A stretch of DNA of 64,000 nt from Budorcas taxicolor (lineage: Eukaryota > Chordata > Mammalia > Artiodactyla > Bovidae). Below the pieces are notes generated by a model that was not told the DNA's origin, made no database searches, and saw only the letters and a list, made by a program, of their open reading frames with translations. Location: the NCBI RefSeq assembly GCF_023091745.1, contig NC_068920.1, forward strand, positions 120,307,622-120,371,621. The letters run 5' to 3'. A program made the position numbers and the translations under genes. Below are positions 44,325 to 55,556 of this stretch, one piece after another (positions within the stretch are counted from its first letter, which is position 1; the number at the start of each line of letters is the position of its first letter).

Positions 44325-46545
44325 TTTATTTAATTTACTGTGTTTGGGGTCTTCTTCATCAGGCTGCAAGGTCATAGTTCTTCTTACTTGTGGAGACTGT
44401 CCCCAGTGTGTGGGACTGGACCAGTACCTTATGAAGGTTTCTTGGTTGGGGGTCCTGGTTTCTGTGTTCTGGTGGGGGGAGCTGGATCTTGTCTCTTTAA
44501 AGGGTAATGTCACACCAAGTGGTGTCTTGTGGGGTGTCTGTGAGCTTGGTGTGACTGGGCAGCCTGTCTGCTAATGGGTAGGGCTGTGTTCCTATTTTGC
44601 TAGTTGTTTGGCATGGGGCATCTGGCACTGGACCTTGCTGGCCTTTAGATGTGGCCAGGTCTTAGTGTTGAGCCTTTGGCAGAGCTCCCGCCAATTTGTA
44701 TTCCATGCAATCAGGGGTTCTCTGGTGGTTCAGCACCCTGGATTCAGGTATCAGAGCCGATCTGAGGAACCACTTCAGAGGTTCAGGCCTGAACGCTTGC
44801 TGGAGCACCAAGACTCCACAAGCCTCACAGTGCAGAAGGGAAAAGAAAGAAAGAAATAGGGAAAAAATCAAATCAACCTACAGACAAAAAAAGAACAGAT
44901 AGACAAAACCCCAAAACAAATGGTAAAAGCAACATTAATCAGATAGCAACACACAAAGAAACTCACACTCACAAAGAGAAAAAAAAAAAGAAAAGAATAA
45001 GAGGGAATCAAAAAAGAAAAGAGAATCAAATCAATAAACAAATCCATAAATGAAAACAAACACTAAAAACTAGAGTAGCAAAAATGCAAAACCAAAAACA
45101 TGGACAAAATGCAATATAACAAAAAGGTGGTATAGAAATAGGAAACAAATGAAGTGAATTTATTTAAAAGTAAAACAAAAAAGGAAAAAGTAAGTAAAGA
45201 TAAAAAGGATTATTTTTAAAAAGGAACAACAATAGAACAAAATGAAAAAGAAAAAACAAAACTATGTGCATAGAGTGATAGTAAGAACATTATCCTATGA
45301 CATCAGTTGTCACCACACAATGTGCTCCAGCCAATCTGCCTTCTCAGGAAGTCTTCCAATATTTCTAGGATGGGCTCTCGACCTGCTGTGGGAGCTGTGG
45401 GGTCAGTTCAGTCTCAGATCTGGCCTTGCTCCAGCCTGTACTTGCTCTCAGAGCCCACAGTTGCCCCGAGTGTCCACAGTCTCCGGTTCGTTGCAGGGAT
45501 TTCCTCGGCTGCACCTCTGGCTGTAGGAGAGACTTCCCTTCCTCTTCCTCGGTCACACAGCCTTTGATGCTCTGCTTTAGTTTTGGCTCCACCTCTGCTT
45601 GTAGGCTACCCTCTGGTATTTGCTCCCTGCCCAGACAAAATGGGGTGAAGGCTGAGGCTTACCAAGGCTCACTTGCTCAGTCAGGCTGGGAGAGGGAGGG
45701 TTATGGCACCCACAGTTGGGATGTGCAGTGAGTGCTTGCAGAGGTGGAGGTCTAGTGGATGATGCTACAATCTGAGTTGGGTCGTGCCCTCTCCCAGAGG
45801 AACTGGCTCTGAGTTGTGGGTTGCTGGAAAGAGCCAACCTGCTTACGCTCGCAGGAGGGTGTGGGTAGTGACCTGCACCTGCTTACAGCTTGGCAGCCGC
45901 TGTGGTGGCCCTCATGCCCACCTCTGGGGTCACAGGCCCCAGTTCCATCTTGCCCCTCACCTCTGGTGCTCATGTCAGCCTTGGCAGCAGCAGGTCCACA
46001 GGTGTGCCCACCTCTGGGGTCAAAGACTGCAGCCAGCTCATCCCACCTTGTGAAGGTGAGGTCCTGCAGTCTGGGAGCACACAGTTAGAGGGTCCTTGGA
46101 GTTAGAGGGTCCCATGACAGTGATCTCTTGCCTCTGTGGCAGGCCCAGGCTCTTTTCCCTGGACTCCCTTGGCTGTGTTGTACTAGCCCCCTCAGAGTAT
46201 CTTCATAGCAATCAACCCCAGTCTTCTCCCTAGGGTCCAGCCTCCGAAGCCTGAGCTTCAGCACACAGACTTCAGTTGCTGGGCAGGTGTGCAAACTGCT
46301 TCTCAGGTGGGAAGTGCTGGTCGGGAATGATCTCTGTGGTGGAGTCTCTCTGTTTTGCCTTCTGAGCACCTGTTGCTGCATTCCCCTTTGAGGTTCTGGA
46401 GCTCCCCCATCCCTGCCAGAGAAGGGGTTTCTGAGTGTGCAGAAACTTTTCCTCCTACCACTCCCTTCCCGAGGAGCAGGACCCATCTGGTTTTCTTTTA
46501 ACTCTTCTTTTCTTATTGCTGTTTTCCTACTACTTTATACAGAGA
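44325..46545 (-). other. Decayed 5' UTR of the old L1
   Basis: It parallels the intact L1's 5' UTR: an A-rich tract at 44850-45290, then GC-rich 45370-46470. CpG content is much lower than in the young copy, as expected after long decay. The overlapping frames at 45242-46486 on both strands have no known domains. Confidence 0.65.
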
Positions 46546-46934
46546 TTATTGTTGTTCAGTCACTCAGTTGTGTCCGACTCTTTGCAACCCCATGGACTGC
46601 AGCATGCTAGGCTTCCCTGTCCTTCACCGTCTCCTGGAGTTTGCTTAAATTCATGTCCATTGAGTCAGAGATGCCATCCAACCATCTCCTCCTCTGTCGT
46701 CCCCTTCTCCTCCTGCCTTCAATGTTTCCCAGCATCAGGGTCTTTTCCAGTGAGTCAGCTCTTTGCATCAGGTGGCCAAAGTATTGTAGCTTCATCATCA
46801 GCATCAGTCCTTCCAGGGAATATTCAGGGTTAATTTCCTTTAGGATTGACTGGTTTAATCTCCTTGCAGTCCAATGACAGTCTTCTCCAACACCACAGTT
46901 CGAAAGCATCAATTCTTCGGTGCTCAGTCTTCTT
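46546..46934 (-). mobile_element. BovB LINE 3' fragment nested in the L1 5' UTR
   Basis: An older BovB variant ('gttgttcagtcactcagttg', 'gactgcagcatgctaggcttc') extends to 'cggtgctcagtcttctttat'. The minus frame 46607-46912 is its C-terminal coding part. Confidence 0.88.
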
Positions 46935-47110
46935 TATATGGAGGCAGGCCTGCCTTTTTGGAAGTCTGACGTCTTCTGCCACCCTTCAGGAGGTGTTCTG
47001 TAGGAACAGTTACACATGCAGCTGTATTCTGATGTATTTGTGGGGGAGGAAGATGATCTCCACATCTTACTCTTCCTCCGTCTTCCACGAGGCTTGAGAA
47101 GTTGACTTTT

Positions 47111-48769
47111 GATGTAAGAAATCCAACATGCTTTGCTGTCTGGCTCAGTGTTTTCTTTCCCCAAATTGTTGGCCCCAAAATTGTAGCCAGTGGTGATTCC
47201 ACAGTTCTGCCTTTACTTGTATCAAACGGCACAGATGTCCAGCTGAATGTCCCGACTAAGAATGCGAAGGTGAAAAAAAAAAAAAAAAAAAAAAGGCAGT
47301 CTTTCAGAGAGAGAGAATGCCCAAGTGTTCAAGATCTGCTTGTTGGCCAGTTCATGCTCCAGGCCGGCTTACTCTTGCCCCTTGCTCGTTTCACAAATGG
47401 CACACAGTGTCCAGGTGTGTTTTGCTCCATTTCCAGGTTAACAAAAAGACCACAGTTTGCAGGTGTGCTTACAAAATATCACCTGGAACATTATTTGGGG
47501 GTAGGGCAGAGGGATCTAGGCTTTTATTCTTGATTTTGAAGCATTATAGTCTCTGTAGGCAGGGAGCCAGTTGCTTACAAGTAAAACTGCTCCAAACTAG
47601 ATTGTTATCACAGCCCATTTGGGTTGGCTTTTCCAGCACATGAGTCAACAAGAATGAGTCAAGAGCTTCCTGAGTGGCCTCTGGGTAGATGAGGTGACTG
47701 GTTTAATCAGGTTCTTTGACTCAGAAGGTCTGAAATGCCCGCAACAAGAAGCCTGAGGACTTGATAGCTTTTCTCGGCTTTCGCATTCACAATCCTGTGC
47801 AAGGGGCCTCAGTCTTTTCCCAGAGAGCATTCTACAGCCTGGGTGGTGGCCAGATCAAATGACCGCTACCAAAATAAAATAACCAAAACGAAACAAAGGC
47901 CCACTGGAATGTTACGAAACAGTGAATTCAGTCTTTTCATTTTTGTGGTTTTGGTGACTGTTTTATCTGGGTGTGTTCTTGACAGTTGAAGGTTTCAGAG
48001 GGTTCTAGCCAAAAAGGAGTCCTTTGAAGAGAAAAGTGTAAGTTGCTCCTTGTAACATTCCCAGTGTTAGGGAACTTGGGCTGACTGTAGCTCCAAGCTC
48101 TTCCTCTGGGTTCTCCAAGGTCAGTGTCTCCTGCTCAGGTATGTTTTGCACTTCAGTTTGCTCAGACAATACTGTCTTGTCACAGCACTCCACAAGGGGC
48201 ACCTGCCTGGGTCTGGGAAAGTCCCTGTGAGGAACTTTGTCTTTGGTTCAGCCTGTACCTGGGCCTGTGTGTAGGGAGGATGGGCTGGTCGCTGCTGCCT
48301 TGAAGCTAACCCGGTCTGGCCTGGATCACAAGCTCTAATAGACTCAGTGAGAGTCAAAACATTGGCTACAAAACAGGGCAAAGGAGGACGTAGCCATCCC
48401 CTCCCTGCCATTGCCACCTCTCCAGCAAGGGTGAGGATAACATTTACCTCTGTGGTTTTCAGTTTTAGGAAGATGGAGGCTGGGAGTGGGGGCACAGAGA
48501 AGCCTGGAAACTTTGATAAGGGCTTAGAGCAGGATTCTTGGGGTGCTGCCCACAGGTTGTCTGTGAACCATGGCAATATTTCATGAAGGCAGTTTGGTGA
48601 TATGTATCATGCCCAGGTCCCTTCGGGCTTATTGTGAGTTATCAATTACTGTTAAGTTTTAAGATTACCCTTTTTCATTCTTAAAACTTTCCTGCTTTGG
48701 GGGATCAGTGATGTGACCACCCAGTATTTGGGGTACCTTTGGGAAAAGTATCCTAAGAATGTTTACAAA
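47111..48769. other. Intergenic sequence, unrecognised open frames
   Basis: Includes a 20-base A run at ~47274-47294. On the minus strand, frames at 48005-48202 (65 codons) and 48121-48576 (151 codons) overlap in different frames and neither matches a protein that I know. No transposon was assigned. Confidence 0.35.
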
Positions 48770-48902
48770 GATGTAGCTTCAGAGATGTTTAGCACAGGGC
48801 TACTAGGCATCAAGAAAAGTTATAGATAAATTATGTGTCATACAATAAACAATTAATTTAATTAGTTGAGTACATTATAGTGCCTTCACATAGTGGAATG
48901 CT

Positions 48903-49163
48903 GGAAAGTAGCTTCAGTCGTGTCCAACTCTGTGCAACCCCATAGATAGCAGCCCACCAGGCTCCCCGTCCCTGGGATTCTCCAGGCAAGAACACTGGAG
49001 TGGGTTGCCATTTCCTTCCCCAATGCATGAAAGTAAAAAGTGAAAGTGAAGTTGCTCAGTCGTGTCCGACTCTTAGCGACCCCATGGGCTGCAGCCTACC
49101 AGGCTCCTCCGCCCATGGGATTTTCCAGGCAAGAGTACTGGAGTGGGGTGCCATTGCCTTCTC
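48903..49163 (-). mobile_element. Bov-A2 SINE
   Basis: Both units in complement. The 14-bp perfect target duplication catagtggaatgct lies at 48889-48902 and 49164-49177. Confidence 0.95.
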
Positions 49164-49263
49164 CATAGTGGAATGCTAGGTAGCCATTAAAAATGAAATG
49201 TGGCAAAATAATAAATAGCATAAGAATATTTACATATTATTAAGGAAAATTACTAAACACCAT

Positions 49264-49303
49264 GTTATATATATACAGATAGATAGGTATCTATCTATAT
49301 AGT
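49264..49303 (+). repeat. AT/GATA microsatellite-like tract
   Basis: 'atatatatacagatagatag' followed by its near complement 'ctatctatatag'. A short inverted low-complexity tract. Confidence 0.6.
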
Positions 49304-49410
49304 TATCGTATCAGTCAAACCTAGTTTACAAAGGAAAAGAAGCATATGCATTTAACAAAGGATTGAATGAATATATACTAAATTGTTTGTGGTTATCTCT
49401 GGAAGTGGGG

Positions 49411-49615
49411 GCTTCCCTGGTGGCTCAGTGGTAAAGAATTCACCTGCAATGCAAGAGACCCAGGTTTGATCCCTGAGTTGGGAAGATCCCCTGCAGGAAG
49501 GCATGGCAACCCACTCCAGTATTCTTGCCTGGAGAATCCCATGGACAGAGGAGTCTGGTGGCCTACAATCCATAGGGTCACAAAGAGTCAGACACAACTG
49601 AAGCAACTGAGCCCC
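49411..49615 (+). mobile_element. Bov-tA SINE
   Basis: Complete head-to-tail copy ('ggcttccctggtggctcag' to 'gagtcagacacaactgaagc'). It lies tail-to-tail with the copy at 49869-50089. Confidence 0.92.
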
Positions 49616-49699
49616 ACGCACGCTGGGAAGTAGGGTTAGAAATGGTTCCTATATTCTCCTTTATGCTTTTTTTGTGTTTCTAAATTTTCTACAATGAAC

Positions 49700-50398
49700 G
49701 TGTAGAAGATTAGTGACAAGAGATATGTACATTCTAATCCTTAGCCTGTGAATATGTTAGCTTACGTGGCAAAAGGGAATTAAGTTTGCAGAGGAAGTCG
49801 TCACTGCTAATCAGCTGACCTGGAGAAGCAGAGAGCTGATGGAATAATCCAAGTGGGCCCAATGTCATTATATGCATGCTCAGTTGCCTCAGTCATGTCC
49901 AACTCTTTGCAACACCATGGACTGTAGCCCACAAGGCTCCTCTGTCCACAGGATTTCCCAGACTGAATACTGGAATGGGTTGCCATTTCCTCCTCCAGGG
50001 GATCTTCCCGACCCAGGGATCAAACCTGTGTCTCCTGTATCTCCTGCATTGGCAGGTGAATTTGGTAGAGCTGAAATACCTGGGAAGCTCAATGTCATCA
50101 TAGGGGTCTCTAAATGTGGAAGAGGAAGGGAGATGCCTTGGGAGAAAGTCTCCATCATCTATTGAAGGGAGCATGGAGCCCAGAAATGCCAGTGGCTCAT
50201 GGAAGTTGGAAAAGGCGAGAGAACGAGTTCTCTCCTAGAGCCTCTGGAAAAGGAATTCAGCCCTGCTGACACCCTGATTTTACCCCAGGGAGATCTGTTC
50301 TGGACTTCTGACATCTAAAACTTTAAGATGGTAAACTTGTGTTGCTTTAATCTTCTAGGTCTGTGGAGGTTGGTTACGGCCGCAATAGGAAACTTACA
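49700..50398 (+). mobile_element. MLT1-type LTR split by Bov-tA
   Basis: 'attctaatccttagcctgtgaatatg', 'gaattaagtttgcagagg' and 'ctgacctggagaagcag' lie before the SINE. 'gctgacaccctgattttacc' and 'acggccgcaataggaaactta' lie after it. Together they make one LTR on the plus strand. Confidence 0.7.
49869..50089 (-). mobile_element. Bov-tA SINE nested in MLT1
   Basis: Complement-oriented copy with 9-bp target duplication caatgtcat at 49860-49868 and 50090-50098. Confidence 0.95.
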
Positions 50399-51061
50399 CA
50401 ACAAATTTCTTTTTCAAAAAGTCAGAAAAAAGATGATGATAAAAGTCATTTTACAAGAAATGTTTAGAAATCACTCTTTATAATGTAAACCAACAGCCAT
50501 CTGAGGAGGAGAAGGTGGAAGAGCTAGGAGGAGGCCTGACACAATCTTTTTCCTACAAAAAATCTGCAGGAAGTGCCCATAGGCACAGCTGGCTGTTGGT
50601 TTCTTATTAGTAGAAAATAATGCAAGGGAGAAGTAAATAACCTGAGGGGCCAGTAGCCTGAGAACTGTCCTACAACAGGGCACAGTGAATTGCACAAAAT
50701 GGGCAAAAGCAATGAGAATTTGGTTCTCCCAGAGGGGGAGAACCAGGGAGCTGCTGCCTCTGTGAACTCGGGGGTTAGGAAAGGAAACCATACTTGAAAG
50801 GAAACCCTCGTCAAGTGACAAATGAGTGGAAACTGATGGGCTCATGTGCTGGCTTGTGATGGCAAATCCCATTCTGGCACCAAGGAACAGAAGAGGTGTG
50901 ATGGGCATGGCCCATAGGGAGGTTTTCCAGCCCCACCTAGGCAGGGAGCTGAGTGTGTTTGCTGCCTTGCCCATTCTGAACTGTTCACTGAAGCACTCTC
51001 ATGTCGGAGAGTTCAGAGGATCTTTCTTAGATAAAACCTTTCCTGTTTACTTTGAAGGAAA
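50399..51061. other. Intergenic sequence, nothing recognised
   Basis: No repeat assigned. The 167-codon minus frame (50471-50974) and 96-codon frames on both strands overlap one another and have no known motif, so I do not call a gene. Confidence 0.35.
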
Positions 51062-51197
51062 ATTTTATTTATCTTTTTGGCTGTGCTGGGTCTTAGTTGC
51101 AACATGTGGGATCTAGTTCCCTGACCAGGGGTCGAACCTGGGCCCCCTGCTTTGGGAGCGTGGCATCTTAGCCTCTGGGCCACTAGGCAAGTCTCTG
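51062..51197 (-). mobile_element. CHR-type SINE
   Basis: 'ctttttggctgtgctgggtc', 'gtgggatctagttccctgac' and 'gaacctgggccccctgc' give the complement of a CHR SINE. Confidence 0.8.
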
Positions 51198-52881
51198 AAG
51201 GAACTTTTAAGGAAATGCCAGACCCTTAGCAAAGGCTATAATGAATAAGGCATCTATAAATGGAAACAGCATTTTTTTTCCTTTGTTAGTGGGTCCAAAA
51301 CCACTTCCCTTCCTGGAACAGAGAGAACTCTGTGGAGGTGGGTGCTGAGCTGGGCCCACTCACTCCACTGGCCACCACCTCCACTGTGTGGCTCTCAGCC
51401 CTGGACATGAGACAGGGTACTTCCTCTCCCAGTCAGGTCCCCAGGCATTCACCTGCCTATTGCTATCCTGGAGGTTCAGTCAGTCCACACAAGTGCTGAA
51501 CATTCATAATTACTTGGTCAGTGAGGCTTCATTTTATTTGCTCAAGCTGTACATGCCACAAATTCCAGAAGGTGACACCTTTTCCTAGTATTTCAGATTT
51601 TGATGACCAAGTAGTTTGTTTTATTCATGCTGTTCATTATTGCCTATGTGTGTTTAAAAACCTCAATATATCATACATGCAAAGTAATATGTATTATGTA
51701 CCTAGAACCATGCTTGAGTACTCCCCACCTCTTAGGACACTTACTGCTACCTTTGAAGTCCTCTGTGGTCCCCTCTCTCAGAGAGGTAGCCTGGGGATCA
51801 CTGGGCCAGAAATTCTGATGTAGACTATCTCTGGCCCCTCTGTTGGCCAACACTGGCCACCGTGCCAGCAAGAATCAGGGGTGCGTGACCAGAAATATTT
51901 TCAACGTCCAAGCATTTCTCTTAGCTGGGTGTTTAATGAAGACCTGTCCCCCTGAGCTTTCCACACTGGGCTTGAGTAGAAATAAATCTTCCCTGAGACT
52001 TGAATTTCAGCACCTCATTCTTTTGTTTTCCTTCACAGTGTTACCACCTTCGTATGCATTCCAATACAACATGCCATTTACTTTTGCTAGTTTTTGAAAA
52101 AAATGCGTATAAATAGAATGCATTCCTCCTCTGTGATGCTTTCTTTTCCCGCAGCATTATGTTTCTGATACCCAGCCCTGCTGTGGCATGTCATCTTACA
52201 TCTCAGGCAGGCCCCTCCTCAGCCTTCATACTTCCTGTGACCCTGAAGGCTGAAGGGCCATGGGCTTGGGGTTTGCCTTTGGCCAGCCGTCCTGCTGGAG
52301 ACCCCCTTTCTTTCTCCTTACCCCCCTCTTGCCTCCTTCTCTGCATCTTCCACTATAGCCTCCTTCAAGTGCAAAGACCACCCCCTACCATTCCCACCCA
52401 CACACCCACACTGGTGCATCCATGCACACGGTGTTCAGAGACAAAGGCACAACCATAATGATTACTTGGAGAGGGTTAACGACTGTGACTCTTCTACTTT
52501 GCTTGCTCTCCACTCCGCTGTGCTAGCCAGAGATGTCGTGCTGGTCCTGGCAGGGTCAGCTGAGCATGGGCACTGTCTGCACCTCCCTGGTGGGGCCAGG
52601 ACCCAGGTCAGTGGACACATTTGGGCCACCAGTGATGCTTGTTAGAGAAGAAGCCATCTGAGCTACTGGGATATGTGGCAGTTTTCCTAAGAAGTGGCTA
52701 AACTGCCTTTTGTTTGTCATGAAATGAAAAACAGACGCTTGGAGTGCTGGGCGGAGCCTGGGACATGCTTGTCTTGGATTGATGGGGCTGAGGGACAGAG
52801 GGAGGGGACATCGGACAGTGAATGAGCCTGGCTCTGCACAGTGCAGACTGTGTGCAAACTGCACAGGCAGATTGAATGATA
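51198..52881. other. Intergenic sequence, unassigned
   Basis: No gene recognised. 52020-52150 resembles the end of an old AT-rich LINE-like repeat. Frames at 51521-51823, 52159-52458 and 52556-52864 show no domains. Confidence 0.35.
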
Positions 52882-53229
52882 GTGTTGTTCAGTCCCTAAG
52901 CTGTGTCTGACTCTTTGCGACCCCATGGACTGCAGCATGCTAGGCTTCCCTGTCCTTCACCATCTCCCAGAGTTTGCTCAAACTCATGTCCACTGAGTCA
53001 ATGATGCTATCTGACCATCTCATCCTCTGTCACCCACTTCTCCTTTTGCCTTCAATCTTTCCCAGCATCAGAGTCTTTTCCAATGAGTCAGCTTTTCACA
53101 TCAGGTGGCCAAAGTATTGGAGCTTCAGCAATCAGTCCTTCCAGTGAATATTCAGGGTTGATTTCCTTTAGGATTCACTGATTTGATCTCCTTGGTGTCC
53201 AAGGGACTCTCAAGTCTTCTCCAGCACCA
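52882..53229 (-). mobile_element. BovB LINE 3' fragment (older variant)
   Basis: Same variant as at 46546-46934 ('gactgcagcatgctaggcttc'), ending at 'cttctccagcacca'. Non-coding. Confidence 0.85.
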
Positions 53230-53659
53230 ACAGAGGCCTTGGTGAGAAAATAAAGGCCCAGGGCCCCTGCCCCCCAGAGCTTGGAGTTTGTAAATAATTG
53301 CTGATGTGTACAAACTGAAGGCTTTGCTAGGTCAGCTGGGAATGCCTAGTGAGGGCATTTGGGATGAGCCTGACTCAAGGGATGCTTCAGAGGAAGAGAA
53401 ACACCGGGTTTTACAGGGTGAATGGGAATCTGAAAGTCAGGAGAGGGCATTGCAGGCAGAGGAAATGTCCAGTACCGAGGCCTGAGAAGGTTCTGCAGGC
53501 TGCAGAGGGTCCGCTCACACAAACCCCCTGGAGCTGGCAAATTCAAAAAGACAGGAAGCAGAAGGGTGGTTATCAGGGTCTGAGGAGGGGGATGGGGAGT
53601 TAGTGTTTAATGGGTATAGTCTCAGTTTTGCAAGATGAACAGTTCTGTGGATTGATGGT
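53230..53659. other. Intergenic sequence, nothing recognised
   Basis: No assignable repeat or exon. An 84-codon plus frame (53349-53603) overlaps a minus frame and has no known motif. Confidence 0.35.
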
Positions 53660-53671
53660 GGTGATGGTTGC

Positions 53672-53929
53672 TGCTTCTGCTAAGTTGCTTCAGTTGTGTC
53701 CGACTCTGTGCGACCCCATAGACAGCACCCCACCAGGCTCCCCCATCCCTGAGATTTTCTAGGCAAGGATACTGGAGTGTGTTGCCAGTTCCTACACCAA
53801 TGCGTGAAAGTGAAGTCGCTCAGTCATATCTGACTCCTAGCGACCCCATGGACTGCAGCCAACCAGGCTCCTCTGTCCATGGGATGTTCCAGGCAAGAGT
53901 ACTGGAGTGGGTTGCCATTGCCTTCTCTG
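53672..53929 (-). mobile_element. Bov-A2 SINE
   Basis: Both units in complement. The 12-bp target duplication ggtgatggttgc lies at 53660-53671 and 53930-53941. Confidence 0.95.
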
Positions 53930-54015
53930 GGTGATGGTTGCACTCCATTATAAATGTACTTAATGCAACTGGATGGAGAGTGCACCATTTAAAAATGGTT
54001 AAGATGGAATATATA

Positions 54016-54218
54016 TATGTGAAAAGTGAAAGTTGCGGAGTTGTGTCTGACTTTGCAACTCCATGGATTGCAACCCACCAGGCTCCCCTGTCCATGGGAT
54101 TCTCCAGGCAAGAACACTGGGGTAGGTAGCCATTCCCTTCTCCAGGGGATCTTCCCAACCCAGGGGTTGAGCGCAGTCTCCTGCATTGCAGGCAGATTCT
54201 TAAGTGTCTGAGTCACCA
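54016..54218 (-). mobile_element. Bov-tA SINE
   Basis: Tail at the left ('ttgcggagttgtgtctgac'), degraded head at the right ('cagattcttaagtgtctgag'). It forms a head-to-head pair with the next SINE across a microsatellite. Confidence 0.88.
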
Positions 54219-54219
54219 A

Positions 54220-54257
<38 letters not shown>

Positions 54258-54258
54258 A
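54219..54258 (+). repeat. (AT)n(GT)n microsatellite
   Basis: 'atatatatatatg' followed by about 13 GT units, located between two SINE heads. Confidence 0.95.
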
Positions 54259-54271
54259 GGATATAGGATTG

Positions 54272-54473
54272 GGCTTCCCAGGTGGCACAGTGGTAAAGAA
54301 TCCACCTGCCAATGCTGGAGACATGGGTTCAATTCCTGGTTTGGGAAGATCCCGTGGAGTAGGAAATGGCAACCCACTCCACTATTCTTGCCTGAAAAAA
54401 TCCATGGACAGAGGAGCCTGTCAGGCTTCAGTCCATGGGGTCACAAAGAGTTGGACATGACTCAGTGGCTAAG
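54272..54473 (+). mobile_element. Bov-tA SINE with (AC)n tail
   Basis: 'gggcttcccaggtggcacag' to 'gagttggacatgactcagtgg', then an (AC)n tail at 54474-54493. Confidence 0.92.
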
Positions 54474-54495
54474 CATACACACACACACACACATA

Positions 54496-54566
54496 TTGGG
54501 TCAGCCAAAAAATTCATTTGGTTATGGAAAGGTTATGGAAAAACCCGAACTTTTTGGCTGACCCAA
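54496..54566. mobile_element. Mariner-type MITE
   Basis: A 71-bp near-palindrome: ttgggtcagccaaaaa at the left and tttttggctgacccaa at the right, perfect 16-bp inverted repeats. TA dinucleotides at 54494-54495 and 54567-54568 fit the mariner TA target duplication. It encodes nothing and sits directly after the SINE tail. Such short mariner derivatives are known from ruminant genomes. Confidence 0.9.
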
Positions 54567-54568
54567 TA

Positions 54569-55143
54569 TATTATTCCCAAGCATGGAAGTTGCTTGGTCC
54601 AGGGTGTGGCACTGAGCAGGCCCTTTGGAGAGCTGTGAGGGGGTGGGTTTTTGTGGGGTAGGAGTGGCCTGAGATAGACCCAGGGACAGGTAGGCGGGTG
54701 TCTGTGAGCCAGGCCTTCTGTCTTGCATCTTCGGATGATCCTCTTGAAGCTGTGTGGAGGGATTAGAGCTGGAATCAGGGCACCAGCTAGGAGACTGTCT
54801 GGAAAATGATTCTGAAGTCCTGACTGGTAAGTCAGACAAAGCCAAGGGAGACACCAGGGTTCAACAGGGCAGCATTTTGGTGTCTATATGGATGTATGAT
54901 CCTGAGAACCTCGAGAAATATGTTAAGAATGACACTCAAAGTTCTAGAGATAGGAGAAGATGTTTACACTATTTAGAGAGCCAGGGAAATGCGGAGCCCA
55001 ATCCAGTGATGAAGCCCATGGGCTGTAATCTGACTTGAAATTGTAAGCAGTGGTGACATATTTCTAAGGAAGGCAGACCCCTTCTTAACTTAGAGTGACC
55101 CTGCAGGGGCAGACACAGAGGGTTGAGGCGTCCTTTCAGAGTC
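54569..55143. other. Intergenic sequence, nothing recognised
   Basis: No repeat assigned. A 94-codon plus frame (54754-55038) overlaps a 110-codon minus frame; neither has a known domain. Confidence 0.35.
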
Positions 55144-55556
55144 GTTGTTGCTCAGTTGCTAAGTCATGTTAGACTCTGACCCCGTGTAAGGCAGCACTCC
55201 CAGCTTCCCTATCCTTCAGTATCTTCTGTAGTTTGCTCAAACTCATGTCCATTGAGACAGTAATGCCATCCAACCATCTCATTCTCTGTTGTCCCCTGCT
55301 CCTCCTGCCCTCAATCTTTCCCAGCATCAGGGTCTTTTCCAATGAATCAGCTCTTTGCATCAGGTGGCCAAAGTATTGGAGCTTCAGCTTCAGCATCAGT
55401 TCTTCCAATGAATATTCAGGGTTGATTTCCTTTAGGTTTGACTGGCTGGATCTCCTTGCTGTCCAAGGGACTTCCAAGAGCCTTCTCCAGCACCACAGTT
55501 TGAAAGCATCAATTCTTTGGTGCTCAGTCTTCTTTATGGTCCAACTCCCACATCTT
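55144..55556 (-). mobile_element. BovB LINE 3' fragment (older variant)
   Basis: 'gttgttgctcagttgctaag' at the left, RTE 3' region to 'tatggtccaactcccacatc'. The 102-codon minus frame is its C-terminal coding remnant. Confidence 0.88.

Larger units (their letters stand above)
36816..47094 (-). mobile_element. Older full-length L1, carrying nested insertions
   Basis: A second L1 in the same orientation. Its 3' end begins after T-runs at 36816, and its 5' end at ~47094 reads like the GGAGGAA start region of the intact copy. A 16-bp target duplication with one mismatch (tgagaatttgactttt at 36800-36815, tgagaagttgactttt at 47095-47110) proves the bounds. It holds SINEs at 38100-38387, 40997-41137, 41299-41497 and 41918-42325, and BovB at 42680-44144 and 46546-46934. 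ORF1 and ORF2 are broken many times, so it is dead. Confidence 0.9.
48770..49715 (+). mobile_element. Ancient L1-type 3' region, split by two SINEs
   Basis: 'tagtggaatgctaggtagccattaaaaatg', 'gtggttatctctggaagtggg' and 'ctaaattttctacaatgaacgtg' occur in the order of an old L1 3' end once the SINEs are removed. Confidence 0.5.

Noticed and set aside
45242..46486. Several 70-133 codon frames on both strands
   Set aside because: They lie in the GC-rich 5' UTR of the old L1, where stops are rare by composition.
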